From contig OU015526.1 in NCBI GenBank assembly GCA_907165065.1, positions 69,959,723 to 70,023,722 of the forward strand: DNA of 64,000 nucleotides, read 5' to 3'. Position 1 is the first letter of the stretch; each line of letters opens with the position of its first letter. The DNA comes from Caprimulgus europaeus (lineage: Eukaryota; Chordata; Aves; Caprimulgiformes; Caprimulgidae). The notes beneath the pieces are model-generated. The model was not told the origin of the DNA and did no database searches. It saw nothing but the letters and a program-made list of their open reading frames with translations. The position numbers were made by a program, and so were the translations under genes. Positions 47,275 to 59,323 of the stretch are shown here, piece by piece.

Positions 47275-50200
47275 ACGGTCCCAGGTCGGGGTGATTGGAA
47301 TAGTTCCTCTGTTTAACATTTATTTTATTTATTCACACATTATGGCACTTGTGACATAAACACCAGGATGGACTTGTCAGCAGAATGTAGTTGCTGTAGC
47401 CCTACCTCTCCATACAGACACAGTGTGCTCTTCAGTGGTCCCTGTGCTGCACAGCCTCAGCACCCCAAGAAGCAGCCTTGAATGCTGTGCAGTAGCTTGA
47501 GCAAAGAAATTGGGAAAAAAAAGCTAACATCAAAATGAAATCCTACCATTTGCACAATAGGCTTGTCTAACTATTAGCATATAAAAGTAATTTTGTCTTA
47601 ACTCACTAATTTCATTCTCTCAAATGTCTAAAACAAATTTACAAAGTGAATGTGCAAGGCTGTAAAGATATAGTCTAGTGAATGTGCGTGGTTCTACACA
47701 TCAAAGTAAAATACCATTACATAAATATGAGATGAAATAGGTCAGTCACACGCATAATAACTTCTCTACTATAGAATGCTATCTATACATGATGTGTTGT
47801 GCAGTGTGTAAATTAGTTGTTCCCATAGTTCATATGTAATTCACGTCATGTTATCTCTGATCATTAAAGAATAATATTAATAAGCATTAATTAAATGGAA
47901 GGAAGTGTGTGGTTAATTTGCCACACTTTAATTATGTATTTTGAGTTGTCCTCCAGTAACTGTGCACTTAAAAAAATACTGTAGAATAAAACATGCATCT
48001 CAGAGAGATTTGCAATAATTCCACAAATTCTTACAGAATGCCTTCAGATTAGGAGACAAGATGCACAAATCACAGCAATGAGATATGATTGTAAACATCT
48101 AAACCAATGTATGTAATAAATGTATAATCATTTATATATATAATTCCTTTTCAGGTGACTAAATATCAGTGCAAGTATTTCTCAAAGTAACTCCTAAATA
48201 TTTAAGCCTTTATTTATCTTTGGGTATACGCCTATGTAGAGTTATCTGTGTAAAATACTGGGCTTGATTCTTTATCACACATTGATCTACTCACATTTAT
48301 TTTGCTGCTGTTATTTACTCCAAAATTTTTGAGAGGGGATGATTCAGGTCCTTCATATCTTGGAACAGTAGTACATCTCAAAGACACTTCACATTTCAGA
48401 AATACCAGAGTGAATAGCTTCCAGAAATAGATGTAGTAATATGAAGGAAATAGTGAGTGTTTGGTACATTTTCAGCTGTGTTTCATAACATTACTAGAAA
48501 ATTTCTCAGTAACAGATTTTCACTTGTAGACTGCATATTACATTTGGACTCAGACAGAACCATTTCAGTCAAGTAGCCTGGGTTTCTTTTGTTATATTAA
48601 ATTCATTCACATTCCCAAATTCCACAAAACCTGTTCTTGTAAATTGTCCAGATGCCTTCATAAACAGGGGTTACCTTTCCTGGTGATTATGGTGCATTAA
48701 TGCAAAGGATAGAAAGGGCAAGAATATCTAGACAGAAGAGATTAACATAACCCTGAAAAGGGCATACACGGTGAATTTTAAGAAACACAACTTTCAGGAG
48801 AAATGTTGAGGAAAAAAAAAAATTATATTTATGCAGAAAAAATATGTTTGGATCTTAGTATATTACAAATCCAACTGCTGATTGCAGGAAATTACATAAT
48901 GGAAACTCACCTGCTTGATGGAGAATAGCTGTCCTTGTGCATGAGGGCATCTGCCAACAAACTGGGAGTCCAGCCAAGATGACAGATCAGAAAAATGAGG
49001 TAGCAGATTTGCAGAACCCATAAGGCATCATGGCAGAATACCAGAGTGGCAAAAAATTCCAAGTTTGGTCTGCATAATTGATTTCATGGGATGTCATTTT
49101 CCTCCCCCCCCGCCGAGAGTGGATATCATGTATTTAAAAGAACAATCTATCCACCAACAGATATTTCTTTTTTAGGGAAATGCAAGCTGGAATGCTTTGA
49201 GCAAGTCAAGTGTCTATTTTTTATCCAATAGTATTCCTATAAAATTATTTTTAATCCAATCATTTACTAATCTTATTCTTTTAAAAAAAAAAATAAAAAA
49301 AAATAATAGAATCAATTACATTTTAAGAAGGACAGAAAATATGGGTTTTTTCAGTTCAACCTAAAACTTTAAGTGGAACTTGGGTAATTTATCATGTAAA
49401 TTTTGGATCATTGATAATGTACATTTCTCTATAAAATCACCAAGGGGAAAATTCTGCTTCTCTGTCTGCAGACTTTTCTTCTCAACCATACCAACAGAGG
49501 TGACAGATTTAGGGATTTCTTTATCTCAAGGAGAACTCTAATTAATAATGGCTGTAAATAGAGCAATTACAATGTGAACAAATATAGTACAAGTATGTTT
49601 AATGCTTAGTTTAATTATTATTCTGTTTTGGTAATCATTTATCTTTCCCTAAATTTAAAGCTTTGCACAGTTAATGAATGGCTTTCATCTGACTTCTGTA
49701 ATTTTCCATTCTATATATTGTTAATTAATTTCAGCGAGCACTGGATGAGAGAATGTTACTATCTGCATCTAAAAAAAAAATAATTAAAAAAAATCCTACC
49801 CTGGGAATTGTTGCTATGTATGGAAACGAAATATTGCAATCTCATTTTTTTTTTTTTTATTTGGGTGAAATACTAAGTGATATGAAATAATGTGAGTCTG
49901 GAAATAGTCTTATTCATTTTTTTTCAAAATTAACAAATGAATGCACTTCTTAGATCACACATTTTAATGCAAAAAAAAAAAAAAAAGCTAATTTTAAATG
50001 TTTAGAAATACTGTAATACTAGAATGTTCCTGAAAATATTGGCTAGGCATTTCATTCTAGCAAAAAGGCACTCAGAATTACTTTGACTATTTTGCTTGTT
50101 TTCCTGTATATATACACACACGTATGTTTTCACACATGTATTTACATATACATAAGAAAACAAGCAAAATACGTATATTTTTGTATATATACATAAACTC

Positions 50201-53200
50201 ACACTTGTGTGTGCAGGTTTTTTCTCTATCTTTTCTGGGTGAGACTTCCTGATTCTGCACAGTTCTCTCTCTACCAAGCTCCCTTCTGCTCTCCACTGTT
50301 AATGAAGTGACTTGTCTGCCGGACTCGGCTGGCCCATCTGGCTGAGCTGTCTGATTCTTGTGCAGAAAGGAAAGGCAGAAAATTCCATTTTTATCTTTTT
50401 TTTTGCAGTTGGCTACTCTTGCAAGCAATCAGTATCATGTACTGTTTACATACTAACACACATAACAAGTATGTAGCAGAAATTACTGTCCTTAACTGTA
50501 ATCAAAGGTTAAAGGCAACGTGAACCAGAACCAAAATAAAAAGCTTGTGAACCACTGCCATGTTTTCACTACTTTCATAAAAAAATAGGGGAAAAAAACC
50601 AAACCTTTTTTTCTCACCTAGTTGCTCTATTTATTTTAAGGAAACAATAAGAATTATAGTGATAAAGGTACAACCTTTGTTTTTTTCTATTTTTTTTCCC
50701 CTCATTATGTTCCACTCCAGATATGTATATGTCCATGGTGTTCTGCCCCACAACACACCCTGGAAGTTTGGTGAACAAGGAAAATCTATACATTTCCATC
50801 TAAACAGTAATGAAGTGGTGTCAGAGTAGCTCTTGCCTATAAAACCTAGAAGAGTTTTTCCTGCATATTTTTTACCTTCTCCTTGGAGGTGTATTTAAAT
50901 AAATCTTTATTATAGTAGCAGTGTTCTGGTCATGACCTCCTGTTGTTGAGGTTGCATAACAGCTTTCCTTAGTTTCTCTTTAGTCTCAGAAGCCTTCACC
51001 ATTCAGACTGAAAATCCTCTCTTCTCTACCTGGGGCTGAATTTTAATGTCAAGTTTGGGCAAAACCAGCTGTGCCATTTGTCAGTGAGGGAAGAATAAAC
51101 GAACACACAGCTCTTTTCATTGCAAAAAATATTGCATCTGACCTTTTCAGGTTTTTTATTTTGTTTTTTTGTGTGTTTCGTTTGAACTGAAACACAGCAT
51201 TTTAGAAGTGATTTTCTTTTGCCAGCTGCTAATATGCAGACACTGAATTGTATTCCTGAGGATTGCTGCGTTTCACAGTCCTTTTATAGTGCAAACGTAT
51301 ATATTTAGCTATGAGGAAAAGAACTGTGAGGGGCTGGTCTTGTCAGAAAAGCAATATGGCAAAACTTAGGTTACTTGGATTTAGTTTCTAACAAGGCTGT
51401 GCATGTCTTGAATGGTCAAGCTGCTTAGGGACAGATCTTTCAAAAGCACCTCAAGGCTTTCCAAGTGTAACTCACTTTCTTTTTGGAAAACAAAAGTCAC
51501 ATTTTTCTTCTCTCATCATACTTCCAAGGTATTTTTGGTACCTCCTGAGGAAGATGGGCATGTAATAGATTTTCATAAATTCCATTGAAATTATTTGATA
51601 AAAATGGAGATGCTAATGCTTTCTTTCCTCTGTCTTGTTCCTTTGTGAAAAAAGCTGTCTTTTATTGTATTTGCTTAGTACAATGAAGCTGGGAGCTGAA
51701 TAGCAATCTGCTGAATAGTGATGACGATACTATGAAAAAAATTTATTCTTCCTATGCTATCCATTTTGCAGTCTGAAGGAACTGGGTCACAAATGGTAAG
51801 CTGCTCAAGGGCACCAAATGTCACCAGAGGAGTAGATGGCTAAGTATTTCCACAGACCACTGACACTCAGCAATGAAATAAATAGAAGGGACTGTATTTC
51901 TTATGGAGTTGTTTTAAATCATAGGTTTAAACCTCCAATTAGGAAAACATTTTAAAACATGCTTAAGGTCCATCACAGGCAGAACTGCATTTACGTTCAA
52001 ATGTTCACTAGGACTTCAACTCACATTTAAAATTAAATACAAATTAAAGGCTGCTTTTTCCATATAGTACTTAATCTCCAAAAGTGAAACTTTCAGTAAT
52101 TTATGGGTATCTGAAAGCAGTTTTGAATATGTGAAATGTTATGCAATTTTAACTTCAGTAGGCATTGTCAGATCCACTTCTGCATGTATACCCATGTGCA
52201 AAAAAACTTTAAAATTATCATTGCTGAGAAAATACCGTTATAGATGTAAAACCCAAAAGAGATTGTGCTGTTATTTACATTCTGTGTACTGTAGAATATT
52301 GGGATAGAAATTTACATTCTTAGTATTAAAAAATAAAATAGGTTATTAACTATTGATTTGTTTTGCCATTCCATGAATTTAAAGTTAATTCTGATTAGGT
52401 TTGATTTTGCCTAGTAATTAATGGAAATGGTAATGTTAAGACCACAGATGTCAGATCTTGCTGCTCTGTATCTTCATCTTTTGAAATCTGTTTCTATTTT
52501 TACATATGCATTCTTACAGACTTAGTTCAGGGACTTCTAAAGATGTTTTCAAGTGTATAGGTGGACAACAGTTTATGAGTGTAAGCTGAGTATCATCTGG
52601 CTTTGAATTAATTCAGTGACTGAAATGCCTCTGGCACATTTGGATCACTTGTTAGTGAATTGACATTCATATAATAATTTGGGGGGGATATAATAGTTTT
52701 AGATACCGAGAGATAAAGACATTTATCTTGCAAAGTGTACTCCAAACAGTTAATAATGTTATGATGATAAATAACTATAGAGATATATGTATGCAGGCAA
52801 CATAATTTTGTCATCTAATTTAAGCAACCAGGTGTGATATTTTTCATGCTGTTATTTTTGCTTAAAGACTTCCTGTAAATCATCTTAGTCATCTATATTT
52901 AATAAATCAGTGAGTTAGTATGTAGAATTCTCTTATTTAAAATGTTTTCCTCCTGGTTCAGGCAATCAGATGCAGGGGAAATAAGGATGCTATCAGTAGA
53001 AAGTGTTACTGCCATAGTATTATATGTCACGGGTACTGTAAAAAGGCACTCTGGGAAGCACTGCTAGTCCTGCATTTCTCCAGACATCCAATGAATATAC
53101 AAAGAGTCTCAAAGACTTCTTTTATTCTTCAGGAGATGAGTCTGGAGAGAGGGGACTGAGGTCCTACTCTTGGTCCTGGCACTGTGAAGGTTGGGTTCTT

Positions 53201-54688
53201 GGTAGGGATGTGTGAAGACTGTCATGTCACAAGAGACCAGGCTGTTTAAACTGTCTTTTTATAACAGCCTTTGCAGGCATATATTGTGCTGGTATCTAGA
53301 CTGACTTCTTTAGTCAGTTGGTCTTTTAATCACATCTGGTTCAAGGGGAATCACTGTAAGACCTATTTAATCACAGGTTAAAGAAATCAGATTTTTGACA
53401 GTTCTATAATGGGGACAAGAGCCCCTCAAGTGGATTTAATTGAGAGGATTTTGATGGCTAAAATGTTTGTCCCAAGTCACTTCACAGGGAATATTGTGAT
53501 CTTTATGAAGTGACTTTCTTGGGCCATTTACTTGTATTTCCCAACCTCAGTGAATTCCCTACACGTCTCTCTCCAAACGAACTGCTTAATTACAGATAAA
53601 TTTTCAGTCCTTCATATGACTCACATCCATCCCAGTCTCTCCTCCTGAAAAGAATAATAGGACACCATATAAAAGTAGTTTCTGGGATGTGCAGGGATCC
53701 CTCTTGTTGTCATTTATCTCTGTGAACCTCCTGGATTCTAATAATTAAGCAAATAAACAAAAAATAATGAAGCAAACCAATTTTTTTTAAAGTATATATT
53801 TATTTTGCTGTATTACATTTGCATATGCTGAAGTTATACAACCTTTATAATAGTCCCAAATGATGTATACAAAGTAGAATTAGTATAAAAGAGGAACTTT
53901 TCAAGGTTTATTTCCATCATTGGACATAAGCAGACCTATTATTTTTCTCCTGCAAATGGCTCCCAAGTTGGACAAAAATACAAATGGATTCTTAAAAAAA
54001 ACCCCATAACTGGTGACTGGTTTCAGTTTTTGTTGTTTCTGAGGAAGTTTTATGCCTTTAATTCATTGTTTACAGTGACAGGGTATTTCCTCACTGTGCC
54101 ATTATAAGTTATGATACAGATCCAGCTGAGTTCTCGGAACCGGGTGTAAATTTAGTATTAAAGTTTCTTGGGAATGTAGAGCTTAATGAGTAGGAAATTT
54201 ATAAATGATTGTATTCTACTGAAGCAATATGCTTGTAAGCTCTTCGTTCTGAATACCATCCCTTGTGCACAGTCTCAAAAAATCCTTTGGGGGTGATGAG
54301 TAATGCACCAGAGTGAAGAGAAGCTGAATTTGGAGAGAACTCAGGATGTTTCTGATCACTTTGGAAAGAGACAATGTCATTACACTAAGTGAACACTGAA
54401 GTAATCTATGAGGTGGAAATTGCAAGACAAAGCTGAAAGTTTTATTCTTAATCCTTCATCCACATGTTTTAGACCTTTTAGGAAGACCGTGCTAGTTTTA
54501 CAGAATGTTGTTTTTACAATAAATATATTAATAGAAGATATTAAAAATCACTGTGGCTTTAGGTAATGTTTTTAATGTTCAGCTCTGTTTGACACATCTG
54601 TCTGGAGCCATGGGAAAATTGCAAATTAAAAAGATCCACAAGATATGCACACCCCAGTGTCTGGGAGAGACTAGTCATTTGGGTAGGC
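47275..54688. other. Long gene-poor stretch
   Basis: Unique AT-rich DNA. It includes a TAAT-rich segment (about 47865-47950), A/T runs (for example 49847-49859 and 49972-49986) and an alternating ATGT/ATAC stretch (50105-50210). The 113-codon minus frame at 50087-50428 shows no recognised domain and partly crosses the alternating stretch. Confidence 0.5.
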
Positions 54689-54689
54689 C

Positions 54690-54852
54690 TTTTTTTTTTT
54701 TTTTTTTTTTTTGCATGCTCTGACCCAAATAGCTTATTTTTCCCCTTTGATTTAGAACACAGGAGAAGTTATTTGCTATTTGTAGATCAGGTTATTTGGG
54801 TCAAAGCACTGGAGTAGGCCTAAAGTATCTGAACGGATGGAGGGTTTTTTTT

Positions 54853-54888
<36 letters not shown>
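54690..54888. repeat. Two long poly-T tracts
   Basis: There are 23 T at 54690-54712, then 9 T, one C and 34 T at 54845-54888, about 130 bp apart. They are followed by a GC-richer unique segment (54889-55060). Confidence 0.95.
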
Positions 54889-54890
<2 letters not shown>

Positions 54891-55237
54891 ATCAGCTCTG
54901 TTCTGCTTCACTGCTGCTCCACATTACAGCGTTGGCGACTGGCACCAGCTCCCTGATCCCAACACAGCAAAACTCCATCTGGGTCGGAGTGCAGGTGGGA
55001 TAAATATGCCTGCGGGTGTGCGGTACCCGTGTGTGATGGACACTTCTCTTTTCAAGCAGAATTAAACATTAGTTGGCAAAGAATCTGAGCTGCACACAAT
55101 GCACGTGATCTTTGAAAAGCCACTTGATGCGGCGTTTCTTAAGTGAAAACACGATTCAAAAATTATCTTGGATGAGAACTCTGCTATTAGACAATGACAA
55201 GTAAAGGGTAATGATCAAAAAGTACTGTAGCTAGCAG

Positions 55238-55290
55238 AGAGCTGCAGGGATCATCACTTAGTCCAGTCGTCCTTAACATCTGTGGAAGAG
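55238..55290 (-). mobile_element. Possible ancient CR1 tail
   Basis: GCTGCAGGGATCATCACTTA followed by GTCCAGTCGTCC resembles the complement of the CR1 3' region (GGGATCATCtAGTCCA..CC). The match is short and diverged, so this is weak. Confidence 0.25.
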
Positions 55291-56397
55291 CAGGAGCAGC
55301 ATATTACTATTTGAGAGTGGATAGTTAGCTGGAAAATGTTGAAAATACCCATACAGATAAAGACAGAGGACCAAAGTGGATCTGGGAAGAGAAAAGATAA
55401 AATCTGCTGCTTAGAAAATTGTCTGAAACAAGGTTAATGTGAGGAAAAGTGATAATGTTATAGACTTCAGAAGAGCAAAAGAGAACAGATTATTAGATGG
55501 GCTTCTGTATGTCAGTGTAATAGACAAAAATCAGTTTGGGCTTATATATGAAGAATTAATGAACTGGGAAAGAAAGATATTACAGTGAGAGAGAATACAA
55601 ATACACATACACCCTCCAAGTTTACTTTGTCTGATGAGTCTGGTAACTTTTCTTGTAAGTCACAGGGAGTCACAGAGAGGACATCTATCAGGAGAAAACC
55701 CCTGCTGTGGAGTTGGTCGTCTAAGTAGGTGTGTGAACATTAAGTCTGACTAAACATGGTGGTTTATTCCCCAGCAAAGATTGTACCATAGATCTCTGTC
55801 TCTTCATACTTTCCTTTTCTTTACATTATTGTCCCACAAGCAACATCCAAATAGGATCCTTTACTATTCATTGGGGAATTTGAATCAAGAATGTTTCACA
55901 AATGCTGTTTATCTGTGATTTAAATACACAAGGAATAGGTATGAAGTGTTGCTGAGCTGCATCTCTGCTAGGTTTTGAGTTTCAGGATTTAAGCTGAAGT
56001 CAATACCCTTGTCTGTCCATTCTTAGTGAGACTACTTGTAACCACACAAAAATTGTGCATTAATTTTTACAGATCTCCATAACAGCTGCATCCTGCAGGA
56101 TATACAGGCTGGTTTAGTTTTGATTTTGAAAGGGAAAAAAAAGGAAGGAAAAAAAAAAAAAATCTTTGTAATAAGATGTAGCACTCCCCTCAAAGTACAC
56201 TGAGGCCTTTTATCATCTCCTTTATGTACTCCAGTTCTTTCCTTGTCCAGTTTGTCTCAATGGCATATACAGATTTTCCTCTCCTTAATTCACCATGTTG
56301 GGATAGTAGCAGCAAAATGACTGACCATTTAACTAGCCTTTGCCCAACAGAAATGCTCTTTTGTTGTTACATCACCTTTTTTTAGATCTTCTAACAC
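55291..56397. other. Unique AT-rich sequence, no gene seen
   Basis: Contains A-rich runs (56132-56161). No exon or repeat family recognised. Confidence 0.45.
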
Positions 56398-56626
56398 CTG
56401 AAATAGGACCAAGGTTTCTTGTTAGCTTGCGTGCGGAGTGCCATGTTTAATAAGGGAAACACTGCTTCCATTTGTAGTATTTTGCCATCAGGCATGGAAC
56501 GACGCTCAGGTCCAAAATCAGTACCCTCAGAGAAGACCTCCAAAAGCTTCTTAGGTGCTTTTAAGCTATGAAGGGCAATTGCTGAATGGTGTGCAGAATT
56601 CTGTTTAACAGTCAAAAATGTCATGG
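56398..56626 (-). other. Candidate exon, product unknown
   Basis: On the minus strand a good acceptor (TTACCTTTTCTCTAAAG, AG at plus 56628-56627) is followed by an open frame of about 75 codons. The frame reads normally as protein, including KKLLEVFSEGTDFGPERRSM and GKILQMEAVFPLLNM, with no low-complexity bias. It could end at a weak donor (TTTCAG then GTGTTA, GT at plus 56397-56396); without splicing it stops three codons later. The first codons, CC ATG, could also be a translation start. I recognise no family; it may be an orphan exon, a decayed retrocopy or chance. Confidence 0.25.
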
Positions 56627-59069
56627 CTTTAGAGAAAAGGTAATTTTTGCTGAGAAGCTAAGGAAAAATTTTACTTGCATAAAAGCCTAAGAAGGGTATT
56701 TGATATTCAGTTTTCAGAAGATTTAGATGTTTAAAAATGATCATGCTGTTGAGTTTTATAATTAAGCAAACTATGTGCATTTCAACTAAAATTTTGCCGT
56801 GTAATATTGTTAATTTTGTTCAGTTATGAAAATCTAAGGTGCTAAGATCAAAGACAGATATTGCTAAAATGAATGGAAAAACCCCAAGCCTCCTGCTATC
56901 AATAGATTTTAAAATAGTTGAAAAAAGAGCCCCACAAAACTAAATGGTTTCCTCACAGATCCTTGCATTGTTGCATGAACATCCTAAATGAATCCTTACT
57001 ATATATAAGAGTTTCTTGTGCGATTCAGTGAATGATGAAATTACCTTCAATGGTATTTTTTTCACAGGCAGCTGTTTCACATGCATTTCCATTAGAAAGA
57101 ACAAAGTGTTCAGGATTAAGATGAGAGTGCTCTTTAGTGTCCTCAATAGCTGGCTCATTCAACTCTTCAAGCTGTCAATATGCCAGATATTTCTATGTAG
57201 TGTTCCCATTAAACATTTTAATCAAGAAAAACTACTGTAATAGCACCAAATTGGGCGTATAATTAAAACCGAAAAAATTTCATATTTTCTCTTTCATGTA
57301 ACTGTATTAATTCTCTAATAAATTTCATAAAGTTGACTCATAATTCTGCTTTGGCATTCTGACAAAAGAACAGAATTCTTTGCAAGTGTTTGCTTAATTT
57401 CCATTTTTCAAACCTAATTTCAATTTTTATTGCTTCATTTTGAATATACTGATTAAAGTAATATTAAGTCTTGCAAAGCTTTGCCAAAGAAAATGAAAGA
57501 ATGAAATTATGTATATTTAATTAGCTACAGTTCTTATTTAGGAACAACTTACTCTTTCTCTTTTAAGGCTGATTTTTTAGCAAGTAAACTCTAAATCTGT
57601 CATAACTCAGTAATCAACTCTGTGAGAAATATGGGGGGGTGAAATAGCATTTTCATATTTAAAACCTGTTCATTTAAAAAAGTTGATATACATCACCTGA
57701 AGAAAATTCAGAAAGCTGTTTTATAAAATAGAAGCCCTCTGTCCTTCAGAAGATTTCAACAATATCTATATTTCAATCTTATACCATTCCAGCATTAGTT
57801 TCAACATTGCTACTTTCAGGTAACAGGTTTCTGGAGAAACAAAGAATAAAACATGATAACATATGAATAAAGCTTGCAAGTAAAAAAAAATAAAAAAAAA
57901 TAGTAGAGTTTAACTCCTGAAATTCCTGAGTGTTCATTTCAGTTTAAGATATATATTTTTAAATATGGTTTCTATTAAAACAAGCATATATTAGTGTTGT
58001 TTGTTGGGGAGAAGGGTGTGTTTCCATGTTTTCTGGCTTGAATAGCCTTCAAGCTGCTTAAGTACATAAGTAGTTTCCTTTGTTATTTAAAAGTGGTTTT
58101 GTTTTCATGGTCAAATATTTTGTTGAATTGGGATTATCTTCAGTGCCTTCACAAAGAAGTCTCAAAGGAATGATCAAGCCACATTAAACAACATCGTGTG
58201 TCACATTACAGCACTAACAGTGACCAATAAATCAGTTAATCAAACATAAGTGTGGCAAAACTATTTTTCCTATGAAAATTAAAATTAATTTCTATCAGAA
58301 AGAAAAACGTTTAGAACTTACAATTCAGCATCATACTTATACAGAACTAAGGGTACGAATTTAATATATTGTTTATAGAAACTAAGATAGAAGATTATAA
58401 ATTCTAAAAGTTGAAATTGTAAGTTATCTTCTATGATAGCTTTCCCTTTTCGCTGTAGAGAAGAATACAAAATTTAAACTGTCCTCTTTTCCCCAGATCA
58501 GGGAAATTTATTAGAGTGGAGCATTCAAGAAAAGTCAATACTTTTCCACTCACAAGCAACTTTTGTAAAAGAAAGAAAATCACAAGTAAAAGCAAAACAT
58601 GCTTATAAAGCCACTTAGCAAAACTGAATAATCTGCCAAAGCTGAGAATGAGACTACTTTGAAACCACTTCTGCTATAATTGTAGAGTAGCTGAAGAAGT
58701 AGTTAGTCATTCTCTTCTCCTGGATAAGCTCTTAACAGTTTTTTGTCCAAGCCTCTAAAAAACCCCAGATGTCAGGTAGCCAGTTGCTTAAACTCCAGCG
58801 ATATAATCACAAAATGATATATTTTCTGTCATATAGATAAGTCCTCCAGATCATGACTAATAGTTAAGGAGAGCTCAGAAGAATCCAACCACTAGAAAGA
58901 CTAACTTCTTATCCTCGAAGTTACATGTGACTTCCTCTGGTCACAGGCTCTTTTGTATTTTTCAGCATTTTAGCTAAAAACTAACCCCTAAGTAGAGGGT
59001 TCTCTTTCCCCCGTATTTCCTTTATTCTCTCTTCCTCCTTTATGACTCCTTCATTTCACTGTGGGAGGC
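56627..59069. other. Unique AT-rich sequence, no gene seen
   Basis: Frames at 56940-57158 and 57016-57240 overlap on opposite strands and lack signatures. No repeat family recognised. Confidence 0.5.
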
Positions 59070-59323
59070 TGTTGGGGAATGGCTTAAGGAACAGGGACAT
59101 TAGCTCCCTGGACGACTTAATCACTGGCGTTTAGTATGACTAAACCTCGGCTAGCACGGGAGCTATGCAGAAAGTATTGGCAAAGTTGCAGTAACCAATC
59201 AGAGTGTGACATGTGTGCATAATCATTATAGGAAAGTATAAAAGAAGTTGTGTACTGCAAATAAAGTTGAAGCTTGTTTACCATCCATATTGGATTGACC
59301 CCTTGCTTCCTCTGCTCGTCAAA
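59070..59323 (+). mobile_element. Solo LTR, alpharetrovirus-like (ALV/EAV-type architecture)
   Basis: A compact LTR starting TGTTGGGGAATGGC at 59070. In order it holds CCAAT (59195-59199), TATAAAA (59237-59243) and AATAAA (59260-59265), then a short R-U5 (GCTTGTTTACCATCCATATT, GGATTGACCCCTTGCTTCC). The 17-bp spacing of TATA and AATAAA, with the hexamer near the expected cap site, resembles avian leukosis-type LTRs. Six flanking bases, GGAGGC, are repeated at 59064-59069 and 59324-59329, as expected for the 6-bp duplication of that genus. The LTR then ends CGTCAAA rather than CA, two bases off the canonical terminus. Alternatively it ends at GACAACA (59348) without a duplication. No internal retroviral sequence adjoins it. 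Confidence 0.65.
59237..59265 (+). promoter_or_regulatory. LTR core promoter and polyadenylation signal
   Basis: TATAAAA at 59237-59243 and AATAAA at 59260-59265, with an upstream CCAAT box 38 bp before the TATA. These are the only closely packed canonical CCAAT/TATA/AATAAA signals I noted in the window. Confidence 0.6.

Noticed and set aside
50087..50428. 113-codon minus-strand frame
   Set aside because: Half of it crosses an alternating ATGT/ATAC tract; a second minus frame overlaps it; no family signature.
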